From contig NZ_RZMX01000051.1 of assembly GCF_003992665.1 (NCBI RefSeq), positions 201,794-265,793 of the forward strand: 64,000 nt of DNA, given 5' to 3'. Positions within the stretch are counted from its first letter, which is position 1. Each line of letters begins with the position of its first letter. Source of the stretch: Pelagibacterium montanilacus (GTDB lineage: Bacteria; Pseudomonadota; Alphaproteobacteria; Rhizobiales; Devosiaceae). Below the pieces are notes generated by a model. It saw only the letters and a list, made by a program, of their open reading frames with translations. It was not told where the DNA came from and did no database searches. A program made the position numbers and the translations under genes. This document shows positions 26,797 to 35,502 of this stretch, piece after piece.

Positions 26797-27278
26797 GCTC
26801 CGCCGCTACCATCCACGGCACCGGGCTGGTGCTCGACGGGCTCGGCATTTTGATCCGTGGGGCTTCGGGAAGCGGGAAGTCGCTCCTGGCGCTCGACTTG
26901 CTCGAGCACACACGGCTGGCGGGTACGCCCGGCGCGCTGGTTTCGGACGACCGGATTGCCCTCGAGCGGATGTCCGATGGCCTCGTGATGGTGGCGCCCG
27001 ACACCCTTGCGGGGATGATCGAGTTGCGCGGGCGCGGGATCATCGCCATATGCCATATGCCGCGCGCGCCGCTGCATCTGGTCGTCGATCTGGTCGATAC
27101 CCTCGAACGCATGCCCGAGGACGGCCAGTTTCGCGTACGGATCGAGGGCTTGGATCTGGCGCGATGCCCGGTGCCCCGGCGCGGCATCGTCGACGGGGGG
27201 CACCAGAGGCTGCTGGTCGGCGCCGCGCTCGCAGCGGTTGCGGGCGATATCGGGTCACACCCGACCGAAATGTCTTGA
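26793..27278 (+). CDS. hprK: Short HPr kinase/phosphorylase (alphaproteobacterial type)
   Basis: P-loop kinase that phosphorylates HPr on its regulatory serine. At 161 residues it is only the catalytic C-terminal half of the Gram-positive enzyme, as is normal in alphaproteobacteria. Walker A GASGSGKS is at residues 23-30, followed by LVSDDRIAL (catalytic Asp region) and IELRGRGIIAI (the HprK signature). It overlaps chvG by ATGA (26793-26796) and precedes the EIIA and HPr genes, linking phosphotransferase signalling with the two-component system. Confidence 0.93.
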   Translation: MSSAATIHGTGLVLDGLGILIRGASGSGKSLLALDLLEHTRLAGTPGALVSDDRIALERMSDGLVMVAPDTLAGMIELRGRGIIAICHMPRAPLHLVVDLVDTLERMPEDGQFRVRIEGLDLARCPVPRRGIVDGGHQRLLVGAALAAVAGDIGSHPTEMS

Positions 27279-27341
27279 ATCCTGAGCCGGTCCGGACAAG
27301 AGTCCTCCCGGTTGCGCGTGGCTGGAAAGGCTGAAGACGAT

Positions 27342-27740
27342 ATGATCGGCATGGTCCTTGTGACCCATGGGCGGCTCGCGGAGGAATTCCAGCTGGCGCT
27401 CGAACACATTGTCGGGCCCCAGGAGGCCATTGCGGCGGTCTCGATCGGCGCGGATGACGATATGGAGGCCCGGCGCAACGATATCATCGCCGCGGTCCGG
27501 GCGACCGACAGCGGTGCGGGGGTGGTGATCCTCACCGACATGTTCGGGGGCACGCCGTCGAACCTTGCCATCTCGGTGATGGATCAGGGCGAGATCGAGG
27601 TGATCGCGGGGTTCAACCTGCCGCTTCTGGTCAAGCTGGCCAGGATTCGCGGGGAGATCGACATGAAGGACGCCGTGCGGCTCGCTCAGGAGGCGGGACG
27701 CAAATACATCAACGTGGCCAACGACGTATTGGGGAAATGA
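27342..27740 (+). CDS. PTS EIIA (mannose/fructose family) regulatory subunit
   Basis: Soluble EIIA-Man-type protein of 132 residues, phosphorylated on a histidine (H9 in MVLVTHGRLAEEF). Other signature regions are VVILTDMFGGTPSN and EVIAGFNLPLLVKL. There are no membrane EIIB/C/D components, so this is a regulatory rather than a sugar-transporting phosphotransferase branch. ATG 27342 fits the family N-terminus; GGAAAGG lies about 11 nt upstream. It overlaps the HPr gene by ATGA. Homologues are called PtsM or ManX-like. Confidence 0.92.
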   Translation: MIGMVLVTHGRLAEEFQLALEHIVGPQEAIAAVSIGADDDMEARRNDIIAAVRATDSGAGVVILTDMFGGTPSNLAISVMDQGEIEVIAGFNLPLLVKLARIRGEIDMKDAVRLAQEAGRKYINVANDVLGK

Positions 27741-28057
27741 CGACACCTATTGCCGAACCGGGCCGCGCCATCTGCCAGCGGCTGACCATCTGCAACCGGC
27801 GGGGCCTGCACGCCCGCGCCTCGGCCCGGTTCGTGAGGACCGCGGACCATTTCGACGCCGAAGTCACCGTGAGCCGGGACGGCATGACGGTGGGGGGCAC
27901 CTCGATCATGGGCCTGATGATGCTGGCCGCGGGGCCGGGCTCGACCATTCTCGTGCGCGCCACGGGCCGGCAGGCCCGAGAAGCGGTCGAGGCGATCGCC
28001 GAGTTGGTCACCTGCGGGTTCGACGAGGACAGTGAGGGGCTCGATCCCGCCCACTGA
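27737..28057 (+). CDS. HPr phosphocarrier protein
   Basis: Small PTS phosphocarrier, 106 residues. The EI-phosphorylated histidine is H25 in NRRGLHARASARFV and the HprK-target serine is S56 in GGTSIMGLMMLAAG, so both regulatory sites are kept. Compared with E. coli HPr (85 residues) it has a short N-terminal and C-terminal extension, the latter acidic (CGFDEDSEGLDPAH). It is the last gene before ahcY. Enzyme I (PtsI or PtsP) is not in the window. Confidence 0.95.
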   Translation: MTTPIAEPGRAICQRLTICNRRGLHARASARFVRTADHFDAEVTVSRDGMTVGGTSIMGLMMLAAGPGSTILVRATGRQAREAVEAIAELVTCGFDEDSEGLDPAH

Positions 28058-28097
28058 GCGGCCGGACGTCCCCCTCTCCTTTCTCCCGCTCGGGACA

Positions 28098-28119
28098 GAT
28101 ATAAAACTTTCTTTATATC
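28098..28119. promoter_or_regulatory. Probable SahR-type operator upstream of ahcY
   Basis: Perfect inverted repeat GATATAAA-ACTTTC-TTTATATC with 8-bp arms and a 6-nt centre, 77 bp before the ahcY start, standing out as AT-rich in GC-rich DNA. It resembles the AT-rich palindromes described for SahR, the SAH-responsive repressor of the methionine cycle. The assignment is by pattern and position only. Confidence 0.55.
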
Positions 28120-28195
28120 CCGTGTTGTGCGCCGGGCGCGGCCTGCGTATAACCATGGCCAATCCAGACCGACACCATGCCAAGGAGCACCGGCC

Positions 28196-29599
28196 ATGAC
28201 CGCGGCGTTCACCGATTATGCAGTCAAGGATATCGCGCTTGCCGATTACGGGCGCAAGGAAATCGAGATGGCCGAGATCGAGATGCCCGGCCTGATGGCG
28301 ATCCGCGCCGAATATGCCGCCGCCCAGCCGCTCAAGGGCGCCCGCATCGCCGGTTCGCTGCACATGACCATCCAGACCGCCGTTCTGATCGAAACCCTCG
28401 CCGCGCTGGGCGCGGATGTGCGCTGGGTGAGCTGCAACATCTTTTCGACCCAGGACCATGCCGCCGCGGCCATCGCCGCCGCGGGCATTCCGGTTTTCGC
28501 GCACAAGGGCGAGAGCCTTGAGGAATACTGGGCCTATACCGACCGCATGATGGAATGGGGCGACGGGGGCACGCCCAACATGATCCTCGACGATGGCGGG
28601 GACGCCACCATGCTGGTGCTCACGGGCGCCAAGGCCGAGACCGACCCCAGCGTGCTCGACAAGCCCGGCAGCGAGGAGGAGGAAATCCTTTTCGCCACCA
28701 TCAAAAAGCGCCTCGCCACCCACCCGGATTTCTACTCGAAGATCCGCGCGGCGATCCGGGGCGTCTCTGAAGAGACCACGACGGGCGTGATGCGCCTCTA
28801 CCAGCTTCAGGAGCGCGGCGAGCTGCCCTTCCCGGCGATCAACGTCAATGACAGCGTCACCAAGAGCAAGTTCGACAACAAATATGGCTGCCGGGAGAGC
28901 CTCGTGGACGCGATCCGGCGCGGCACCGACGTGATGATGGCCGGCAAGGTCGCCATCGTCTGCGGATATGGCGACGTGGGCAAGGGATCGGCCGAATCCC
29001 TGCGCGGCGCCGGCGCGCGGGTTCTGGTGACCGAGATCGATCCGATCTGTGCGCTGCAGGCGGCGATGGACGGGTTTGAGGTGGTGACGCTCGAGGACGA
29101 CATCGAGCGCGCCGATATCGTGGTGACCTGCACGGGCAACCGCGACATCCTCACCGTCGACCACATGCGCCGGGTCAAGAACATGGCCATCGTGTGCAAT
29201 ATCGGGCACTTCGACAACGAGATCCAGGTGGCCGGGCTGCGCAATTTCCGCTGGACCAACGTCAAGCCGCAGGTCGACCTCGTCGAATTCCCCGACGGCA
29301 AGAAGATGATCCTTCTTTCCGAGGGCCGTCTGGTCAATCTGGGCAACGCCACGGGCCACCCGTCCTTTGTGATGAGCGCCTCGTTCGCCAACCAGACCCT
29401 CGCCCAGATCGAGCTCTGGACCAAGGCCGACCAGTACGACAACCAGGTCTATGTGCTGCCCAAGCATCTGGACGAAAAGGTCGCCGCGCTGCATCTGGAA
29501 AAACTGGGCGCCAAGCTGACCAAGCTCTCCAAGGGCCAGGCCGACTATATCGGCGTGCCCCAGAACGGCCCCTTCAAGCCCGACCACTACCGGTACTGA
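28196..29599 (+). CDS. ahcY: Adenosylhomocysteinase
   Basis: NAD-dependent hydrolysis of S-adenosylhomocysteine to adenosine and homocysteine, regenerating the methyl cycle. The 467 residues carry [13 protein letters not shown] and [15 protein letters not shown] in the substrate domain, the NAD-binding [14 protein letters not shown], and [13 protein letters not shown]. The C-terminal NAD-binding tail ends KPDHYRY, with the conserved Lys/Tyr. ATG 28196 with AAGGAG 8 nt upstream fixes the start. A palindromic operator lies upstream and an intrinsic terminator follows. Confidence 0.98.
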   Translation: MTAAFTDYAVKDIALADYGRKEIEMAEIEMPGLMAIRAEYAAAQPLKGARIAGSLHMTIQTAVLIETLAALGADVRWVSCNIFSTQDHAAAAIAAAGIPVFAHKGESLEEYWAYTDRMMEWGDGGTPNMILDDGGDATMLVLTGAKAETDPSVLDKPGSEEEEILFATIKKRLATHPDFYSKIRAAIRGVSEETTTGVMRLYQLQERGELPFPAINVNDSVTKSKFDNKYGCRESLVDAIRRGTDVMMAGKVAIVCGYGDVGKGSAESLRGAGARVLVTEIDPICALQAAMDGFEVVTLEDDIERADIVVTCTGNRDILTVDHMRRVKNMAIVCNIGHFDNEIQVAGLRNFRWTNVKPQVDLVEFPDGKKMILLSEGRLVNLGNATGHPSFVMSASFANQTLAQIELWTKADQYDNQVYVLPKHLDEKVAALHLEKLGAKLTKLSKGQADYIGVPQNGPFKPDHYRY

Positions 29600-29640
29600 C
29601 CGTCCGCCCCGGAAGGGGCGAGGGCACCGAGAACGAGAAA

Positions 29641-29667
29641 AACCGCCGGCACCCCCGGCGGTTTTTT
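29641..29667 (+). terminator. Intrinsic terminator of ahcY
   Basis: AACCGCCGG (29641-29649), a 5-nt loop and CCGGCGGTT (29655-29663), continuing into a T run, 41 bp after the ahcY stop. Confidence 0.93.
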
Positions 29668-29760
29668 GTTGCTTGGGTTGGGTTTTTGGGGTTGGCGACC
29701 CTGTGGCGGGCATAGCCGGGTCGTCGTTCGCAGGTGCACATCCCTGCGCCGAAGCCGCTC

Positions 29761-30165
29761 TTACCCGAGGCGCTTGAGAGTCTCGGGGTCTTCCTTCCCG
29801 TCGAAGAAAATGTCGAGCGCTTGCGCAAAGACCGGCGCGTCTGGCGCCGCGCGGGCAAACAGTGTCATCGACGAGCGAAACTTCAGATCATCGGGATGCC
29901 CGAAGATGGACTGGGCCGATCTCTCGGCATGGCCGAGAACGGCTTGCGTGCAGGCAATAAGCCGGGCCCCGAGAACGGGATGCGCCAGATAGGCCCGCGC
30001 CTCGACCGAAGACCTGAGCGCATAGCGTTGGCTCATGGCGCTCACACCCAACCCGGCGATCTGCGGGAAGATGAACCACATCCAATGGCTGCGCTTCTCG
30101 CCGGCACAGAGTTCGGCGAAGGCGATTTCGTAGATGGATTCTTGGGCGGTGAGGAAGTGGTCCAT
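29761..30165 (-). CDS. DUF1810 family protein
   Basis: A 134-residue protein of unknown function with the complete DUF1810 pattern: MDHFLTAQESIYEIAFAEL at the N-terminus, KRSHWMWFIFPQIAGLG (the family signature), a YALRSSVEARAYLAHPVLG segment and FGHPDDLKFRSSMTLF. ATG 30165 is the family start; an in-frame ATG 17 codons upstream yields a Cys/Val-rich stretch that does not fit. It faces the ahcY terminator and shares strand and moderately AT-rich surroundings with the DUF1508 gene upstream. Cytoplasmic, no signal peptide. Confidence 0.85.
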   Translation of the reverse strand: MDHFLTAQESIYEIAFAELCAGEKRSHWMWFIFPQIAGLGVSAMSQRYALRSSVEARAYLAHPVLGARLIACTQAVLGHAERSAQSIFGHPDDLKFRSSMTLFARAAPDAPVFAQALDIFFDGKEDPETLKRLG

Positions 30166-30368
30166 AGTCGTCAAAACTCTACGGAAAATAATACCGCACA
30201 AAAGCACACATTGCATCGTCCGAATCGGGCCAGCATCCTAAGAAGAAAAATGTTGGACGCGCCTGGTGTGCGTTCCATCCACCATCTTTGGAAATTCTTG
30301 CCTCTATCATACGCGGATTATTCTCTTCTATTAACGAGACTTCGCAAAGACATTATGAACAAACTCAA

Positions 30369-31214
30369 CTATCGAATTTTCTTTATCGCCTCTAGTATGT
30401 CTCCTCCTTCGAGCACGGCTACGGCGATTGCTGCTGCTGCCGGCCCAGGCACTCCGCAGGCTGCCAAGAAACTACAGGCTAATCCAATTATCGCTATCCT
30501 TTTTAACTTGTGCAGAGCAGCAGCATGTTTTTGCAGCCAGTTTTCAACGGTCTGTGAAAGCTTTCGAATGGTCCCAAGCGCCTGTTCTTTTTCGCTGGCT
30601 GAAGACTCGATCAGTTCTACTCTCAGTTCCTTCCGAACGGTTTTTAGATCACCGCGCAACTCGGTCAGAAATGCTCGAAATGCATAATGCTCATCCAGCT
30701 GCTCAGGTTCATTTGGAATGGCTTCTTGCATCTCATCGATTACATCGGCAATTGCTACATCGATTGATGCTGCCCAAGATTGAAGAAGGTCGGCATTTCT
30801 CGACAGCTGTCGCACCAAATTATCGCGGTTCTGATTTTCATCAGTGTCTGCTTCTTCGAGCGGAGCGTTTTGCGCAAACGTTTTGAATACATCAACGCAG
30901 CTTTCCGCGCCGCGTTTGTCCGTAAATGATTTAGATTTTAGCAAAAGTTCGTTGTTGGCGGCGTACATAGAGAAATAGAAGTGATTGTCACTAGCGGAAA
31001 ACACCCTAAAATGGCCTGATGTACTCCTATCTTTTTTCATGAGGGCTTGATCGGTGGTTCTGGAGAGCCCTTTTCTAACCGCATTAACTAGACTTTCCGC
31101 AGTTTCCCTCTCCATATAGCTTTCGGAGGACATGAGGATTTCGTCGTCGCGCAAGAACTGGACCCTGATCCCGCCATTGTCGCCCTCAACAAACTTGAAC
31201 CTATATCGATACAT
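30369..31214 (-). CDS. Tandem DUF1508 (YegP-like) protein with hydrophobic C-terminus
   Basis: Hypothetical protein of 281 residues. Two YegP-like strand-helix repeats occupy about residues 3-50 (RFKFVEGDNGGIRVQFL, then SSESYMERETAESLVNAV) and 70-117 (HFRVFSASDNHFYFSMYA, then KSKSFTDKRGAESCVDVF). A charged, helical middle (about 125-230) follows. The end has a hydrophobic stretch (KRIAIIGLACSFLAACGV) and an Ala-rich tail. Base composition and codon use are much less GC-rich than flanking genes, suggesting transfer. ATG 31214 lies 10 bp after the polA stop; a longer start would overlap polA. Function unknown. Confidence 0.65.
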   Translation of the reverse strand: MYRYRFKFVEGDNGGIRVQFLRDDEILMSSESYMERETAESLVNAVRKGLSRTTDQALMKKDRSTSGHFRVFSASDNHFYFSMYAANNELLLKSKSFTDKRGAESCVDVFKTFAQNAPLEEADTDENQNRDNLVRQLSRNADLLQSWAASIDVAIADVIDEMQEAIPNEPEQLDEHYAFRAFLTELRGDLKTVRKELRVELIESSASEKEQALGTIRKLSQTVENWLQKHAAALHKLKRIAIIGLACSFLAACGVPGPAAAAIAVAVLEGGDILEAIKKIR

Positions 31215-31224
31215 GCCCTGCCCC

Positions 31225-34095
31225 CTAATGTGCCGCTCCCCAGTTCTGTGCGGCTTTTGCATCCACCTGCAACGGCACTGATAGTCGCAACGTTGGTTCG
31301 GCGGCGGCTTCCATGACGCGGCGGATGAGCGGGATGGCGCTTTCGGCCTTGTCCTCGGGCGCCTCGAAGATCAGTTCGTCATGGACCTGCAAGAGCATGT
31401 CCGCCTCGATCTTTTCCGATGAAAGCACCTCTTCCATGCGGATCATCGCCCGGCGGATGATATCGGCGGCCGAGCCCTGAATGGGCGCGTTGATCGAGGC
31501 GCGCTCGATGAAGGCCCGCTCGGACGGGTTCTTGGTGTTGGCGTTCTCGAAGGGAATGCGGCGCCCGAAAATGGTCGAGACATAGCCCTGCGCCTTCACC
31601 CGCCGGCGCTGCTCGTCCATATAGTCCTGGATGCCGGGAAAGCGGGCGAAATAGGTCTTGATGTAGTCCCCCGCCTCGCTGCGCGAGATGCCGAGCTGGT
31701 TGGCCAGCCCGAAGGCTGATATCCCGTAGATGATGCCGAAATTGATCGCCTTGGCCCGGCGCCGGATCATGGGGTCCATGCCATCGATGGGCACGCCGAA
31801 CATTTCGGACGCGGTCATGGCGTGAATGTCCAGCCCCTCCTCGAACGCGTCTTTCAAGGTCCCGATATCGGCGATGTGGGCGAGCACGCGCAATTCGATC
31901 TGGGAATAGTCCGCAGAAATCAGCAGATGGCCCGGCGCGGCGACGAAAGCCGTGCGGATCTTGCGCCCGTCCTCGGTGCGGATGGGAATGTTCTGCAGGT
32001 TCGGTTCGGTGGACGAGAGACGGCCCGTGGCCACCGCCGCCTGATGGTATGAGGTGTGCACCCTTCCGGTGCGGGCGTTGATATAGCCGGGCAGCGCATC
32101 GGTATAGGTGGATTTGAGCTTGGTCACCCCGCGCCAGTCCAAAAGCGTCTGGGCCAGCGGCACGCCCTGGGCGGCGAGATCGTCGAGCACCGAGGCGCCC
32201 GTGGCCCAGGCGCCGGTCTTGGTCTTCTTGCCGCCTTCGAGCCCCATCCTGCCAAAGAGGATATCGCCCAGCTGCTTGGGCGAGCCCAGATTGAAGGTCT
32301 CGCCGGCCTGCTCGTGGGCGCTCGCCTCGAGCGCGGCGGCGCGCTGGGCGAAATCGCCCGAAAGCCGGGAGAGGATCTGCCGGTCGACCGACACCCCGCG
32401 CGCCTCCATGCGCGCGAGCACCGGGGCCAGCGGGCGGTCGAGCGTCTCATAGACCGTGGTGGCGCCATGTGCGGCCAGCCGGGGCTTGAGCACGTGCCAC
32501 AGCCGCAGCGTGATGTCGGCATCCTCGGCGGCGTATTTCGCGGCGGTCTCGATGTCGATCTGGTTGAAGGTCTTTTGCGCCTTGCCGGTGCCCGCGATGT
32601 CGGTGAACTTGATACAGGTGTGGGACAGATAGCGCTCGGCCAGCGCGTCCATGCCGTTGTTGCGCGCCCCGTCGAGCGCGTAGCTGATGAGCATGGTGTC
32701 GTCGATGGGCGAGAGATCTACCTCGTAGCGCTTCAAGATCCCGATATCGTATTTCAGGTTCTGCCCGATCTTGAGGATCGAGGGATCCTCGAGCGCCGGC
32801 TTGAGGATCGCGAGCGCGGGGTCCATAGGCATCTGGCCTTCTGTGAGGCCCGAGCCGAACATGTCCTCGCCATCGGTATGCCCGAGCGGGATATAGCAGG
32901 CCAGCCCAGGCTCGGTCGAAAGGCAGATGCCCACGAGATCGGCCTGCTGGTTGTCGAGCCCGGTGGTCTCGGTGTCCACCGCCACATGGCCCATGGCGTA
33001 GATGCGCGCCACCCACGCCTCGAGCGCTGCGGCGTCGCGCACGATCTCATAGTCCTCGTGCCGGCAAGGGATGGCGGCGATCCGCGCCAGCTCGGCCTCC
33101 GCATGGGCCTCGGGCCCGTGATCGGTCACATGGGCGCCGCCGGTATCGGCGGATATCCCCGACTGGCCGGTGCCCGCATCGGGATCGGCGGCAAGTCCGG
33201 TGTCGGGGGTGAAGTCGTCGGGGTCCGCATCGAGCAGGGCCGCGACGCGCCGGGTAAAGGAGGTGAACTCCATGGCCTTGAGGAAAGGCAGCAGCACCTT
33301 GGGGTCGAGCGGCTGGCGGGCGAGATCGGCCAGGGGCAACTCCACCGGCACGTCGATCTTGAGCCGCACCAGCTCGCGCGAGATGCGCGCCAGCTCGGCG
33401 TGGTCGATGAGGTTTTCCCGGCGCTTTTGCTGCCTGATCTCGGTGGCGCGCGAGAGCAGCGTATCGAGGTCGCCATATTCGTTGATGAGCAAGGCTGCGG
33501 TCTTGACCCCGATGCCGGGCACGCCGGGGACATTGTCCACGGCGTCCCCGCACAGCGACTGCACGTCCACGACCTTTTCGGGCCCCACCCCGAACTTCTC
33601 GACCACTTCGTCGGGGCCGATCCACTTGGCCTTGAGCGTGTCGAGCATGCGCACATTGGGCCCGATCAGCTGCATCAGATCCTTATCGGACGAAACGATC
33701 GTCACCTTACCCCCCTCCTTGACGGCGTGGGTGGCGTAGGTGGCGATGATGTCGTCGGCCTCGAACCCTTCCTGCTCGATGGCGAGGATGGAAAAGGCGC
33801 GGGTCGCGTCCCGGGTCAGGGGAAACTGGGGCACCAGATCCTCGGGCGCATCGGGGCGGTGGCCCTTGTAGTCGGGGTAGAGATCGTTGCGGAAGCTTTT
33901 CCCCGAATAGTCGAAGATCACCGCCATATGGGTGGGGGCTTCCCCGTTCTTGAGGTCCTCGTGCAGCTTGTAGAGCATGTTGCAAAAGCCCGAGACCGCG
34001 CCGACGGGCAGCCCGTCGGACTTGCGCGTGAGCGGGGGCAGCGCATGATAGGCGCGGAAGATGAAGGTCGAGCCGTCGACGAGGACCAGATGCAT
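31225..34095 (-). CDS. polA: DNA polymerase I
   Basis: Repair and Okazaki-fragment polymerase, 956 residues with all three activities. The 5'-nuclease domain (about 1-290) has LVDGSTFIFRAYHAL, KDLMQLIG and GIGVKTAALLINEYG. The 3'-5' exonuclease domain keeps its acidic residues in VDTETTGLD and NLKYDIGIL. Polymerase motif A is ISADYSQIELRVLAH, motif B RRRAKAINFGIIYG, and motif C QVHDELIFEAP. A roughly 50-residue Asp/Gly/Thr-rich insert separates the first two domains. ATG 34095 gives the MHLVLVDGS start; upstream frame is non-homologous. Confidence 0.97.
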   Translation of the reverse strand: MHLVLVDGSTFIFRAYHALPPLTRKSDGLPVGAVSGFCNMLYKLHEDLKNGEAPTHMAVIFDYSGKSFRNDLYPDYKGHRPDAPEDLVPQFPLTRDATRAFSILAIEQEGFEADDIIATYATHAVKEGGKVTIVSSDKDLMQLIGPNVRMLDTLKAKWIGPDEVVEKFGVGPEKVVDVQSLCGDAVDNVPGVPGIGVKTAALLINEYGDLDTLLSRATEIRQQKRRENLIDHAELARISRELVRLKIDVPVELPLADLARQPLDPKVLLPFLKAMEFTSFTRRVAALLDADPDDFTPDTGLAADPDAGTGQSGISADTGGAHVTDHGPEAHAEAELARIAAIPCRHEDYEIVRDAAALEAWVARIYAMGHVAVDTETTGLDNQQADLVGICLSTEPGLACYIPLGHTDGEDMFGSGLTEGQMPMDPALAILKPALEDPSILKIGQNLKYDIGILKRYEVDLSPIDDTMLISYALDGARNNGMDALAERYLSHTCIKFTDIAGTGKAQKTFNQIDIETAAKYAAEDADITLRLWHVLKPRLAAHGATTVYETLDRPLAPVLARMEARGVSVDRQILSRLSGDFAQRAAALEASAHEQAGETFNLGSPKQLGDILFGRMGLEGGKKTKTGAWATGASVLDDLAAQGVPLAQTLLDWRGVTKLKSTYTDALPGYINARTGRVHTSYHQAAVATGRLSSTEPNLQNIPIRTEDGRKIRTAFVAAPGHLLISADYSQIELRVLAHIADIGTLKDAFEEGLDIHAMTASEMFGVPIDGMDPMIRRRAKAINFGIIYGISAFGLANQLGISRSEAGDYIKTYFARFPGIQDYMDEQRRRVKAQGYVSTIFGRRIPFENANTKNPSERAFIERASINAPIQGSAADIIRRAMIRMEEVLSSEKIEADMLLQVHDELIFEAPEDKAESAIPLIRRVMEAAAEPTLRLSVPLQVDAKAAQNWGAAH

Positions 34096-34287
34096 GGCGG
34101 TGTTTTCGCTTTTCCCGGCACGCCTTGAATCGCGCCGCTTCTCTTGATCGTTGGCGCACATTGGCGCGGTTGGGGCCCCGGGGCAAGGGCCGGGCCGGCC
34201 AGTGAGAAAATGGTAACCGCAGGGCACTAGGGTGGACCGGGAACGGTTCGGTGGCAGGCGCCACAGCGACAGGGCCGGGGGGAAACA

Positions 34288-34857
34288 ATGCTCGATGACT
34301 GCGGCGCGCTGCTTTTTGCTTCAGACGCCAAATGGATCGCAAAAACCACCGCGCTGTGCGAGACGCTGGGCTTCGGTGAGACCGCTCCGTTTGATGGAAT
34401 CGAGGATCTGGGCCGCCGGGCGCGCCGGCGGGCGATCACTTATATCCTTGCGGACTACCGGATCGACGCCGATCTTCTGGCCCATACGGTCCGGATCATA
34501 CGCCATCACGACGCCGATCCAGTGCGGTTCGCACCCATGCTGGCCTTCACCAAGGGACTGGACGCCGAAATCTACGGCAAATATATCCGCATGGGATTCG
34601 ATGACATCATCGCCTTCCCGCAGACCATGGCCCGGGTCGCCCGCAGGCTGCGCGCCCAGCTCGATACCCCCATCGACTATTTCCAGGCCGGCCCCTATTT
34701 CGGGCCCGACCGGCGGCGCCTGCTCGAGGAAGAGCCCGAAGACGATCGCGAACCCGGCGAAGGCTTCACCCGGCTTGTCATCACCCGGGATGCACGCAAA
34801 GGCATCGAAATCGTAGAGACGCACGATCATCAGGCCGCCGAGCGACGCGCGGGCTAG
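34288..34857 (+). CDS. Receiver-like (degenerate REC) protein with GPDRRR motif
   Basis: A 189-residue cytoplasmic protein. The first 125 residues follow the receiver fold: strand 1 CGALLFASDAKW, strand 3 with a candidate phospho-acceptor D56 (YILADYRI), and Thr88-Lys89 in LAFTKG. The usual N-terminal acidic pair is reduced to a single Asp (D13), so phosphorylation is doubtful. A linker with GPDRRR at 139-144, seen in several alphaproteobacterial receiver proteins, leads into an acidic tail. There is no output domain and no adjacent kinase. It is divergent from polA and convergent with the CAP-domain gene. Confidence 0.6.
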   Translation: MLDDCGALLFASDAKWIAKTTALCETLGFGETAPFDGIEDLGRRARRRAITYILADYRIDADLLAHTVRIIRHHDADPVRFAPMLAFTKGLDAEIYGKYIRMGFDDIIAFPQTMARVARRLRAQLDTPIDYFQAGPYFGPDRRRLLEEEPEDDREPGEGFTRLVITRDARKGIEIVETHDHQAAERRAG

Positions 34858-34867
34858 CGAAGGCCTT

Positions 34868-35407
34868 TCAGGCCCGGCGGTCCTCAGGCGGCAGAACGCC
34901 CATGATCAGCGCCCAGTAGGTGCCATAGGTGTTGGTGACCGTCGATGGACCGCGCCTCACGGCAAGCCCGAACTGGCGGTAATCGGGATTGACCATCACC
35001 CGATGGTGGGCAGGAGAGTTCATCCACCCTTCGATGACCGAGGTCAGGGTCGGCGGGCCGCCGGCGAGATTTTCGCCCGCCCCGCCCCAGAAATCGACGC
35101 GCCGCAGCCGGGTCGAAAACCCTTCTCCGGGCTCGGAGGTGTGCGCCACCCGCGTGGTGCGCGCCATGATGGCGGCCTGTTCTTCGGCCAAATCCTGAAG
35201 CACCCGGTTGTGGACCAGTTCGGGCAGCCCCTCCCGGCGTCGCATGGCGTTGAGCGCGGCCCGGGCGTCCGACACCGCCACCGCGGAGACGGGATCGGTC
35301 CTCTCGGTGGTCGTGATCACGGGGAGCGACGCGCAGGCGGACAGGCTTGCGCCGAGCCCGGCAAGGGCCAATCCGGACAAGATCTGGCGGCGGTTCAGTG
35401 TTTCCAT
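34868..35407 (-). CDS. CAP/SCP-PR1 domain lipoprotein
   Basis: A 179-residue exported protein. The N-terminus NRRQILSGLALAGLGASLSAC combines a twin-arginine-like start with a lipobox (LSAC, Cys at 25). The CAP domain (about 45-172) has LNAMRRREGLPELVHNRVL, the His of VAHTSEPGEGF, GENLAGG and WMNSPAHHRVMVNPDYRQFG, matching the SCP/YkwD family. The cellular role of bacterial CAP proteins is poorly known. It is single, convergent with the receiver-like gene 10 bp away, with a terminator of the next gene upstream. Confidence 0.88.
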   Translation of the reverse strand: METLNRRQILSGLALAGLGASLSACASLPVITTTERTDPVSAVAVSDARAALNAMRRREGLPELVHNRVLQDLAEEQAAIMARTTRVAHTSEPGEGFSTRLRRVDFWGGAGENLAGGPPTLTSVIEGWMNSPAHHRVMVNPDYRQFGLAVRRGPSTVTNTYGTYWALIMGVLPPEDRRA

Positions 35408-35446
35408 GGGGAAGAGTCTATGGAGATTTTCAGCCCGGTTGGCCAG

Positions 35447-35473
35447 AAAAAAAGCGGCCCGGTCCGGGGCCGC
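35447..35473 (-). terminator. Intrinsic terminator after the membrane protein gene
   Basis: On the minus strand, GCGGCCC-CGGACC-GGGCCGC followed by a run of seven T residues, 30 bp after the stop of the gene ending at 35503. Confidence 0.88.
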
Positions 35474-35502
35474 CTCTTTGCGAATTCGCCTGGATCAAGC
35501 GG

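Noticed and set aside
28058-28195. SAH riboswitch before ahcY
   Set aside because: Only 138 bp is available, and the dominant signal is a DNA-type palindrome. I could not assemble the conserved SAH riboswitch helices.
32056-34128. Long open frame antisense to polA (690 codons), with similar long antisense frames over ahcY (27686-29713), tamB (37640-39376) and the cob region (57987-60647)
   Set aside because: High GC content keeps antisense frames free of stops. Translations are Gly/Arg/His-rich with no domain pattern, and the sense strand is a certain gene in each case.
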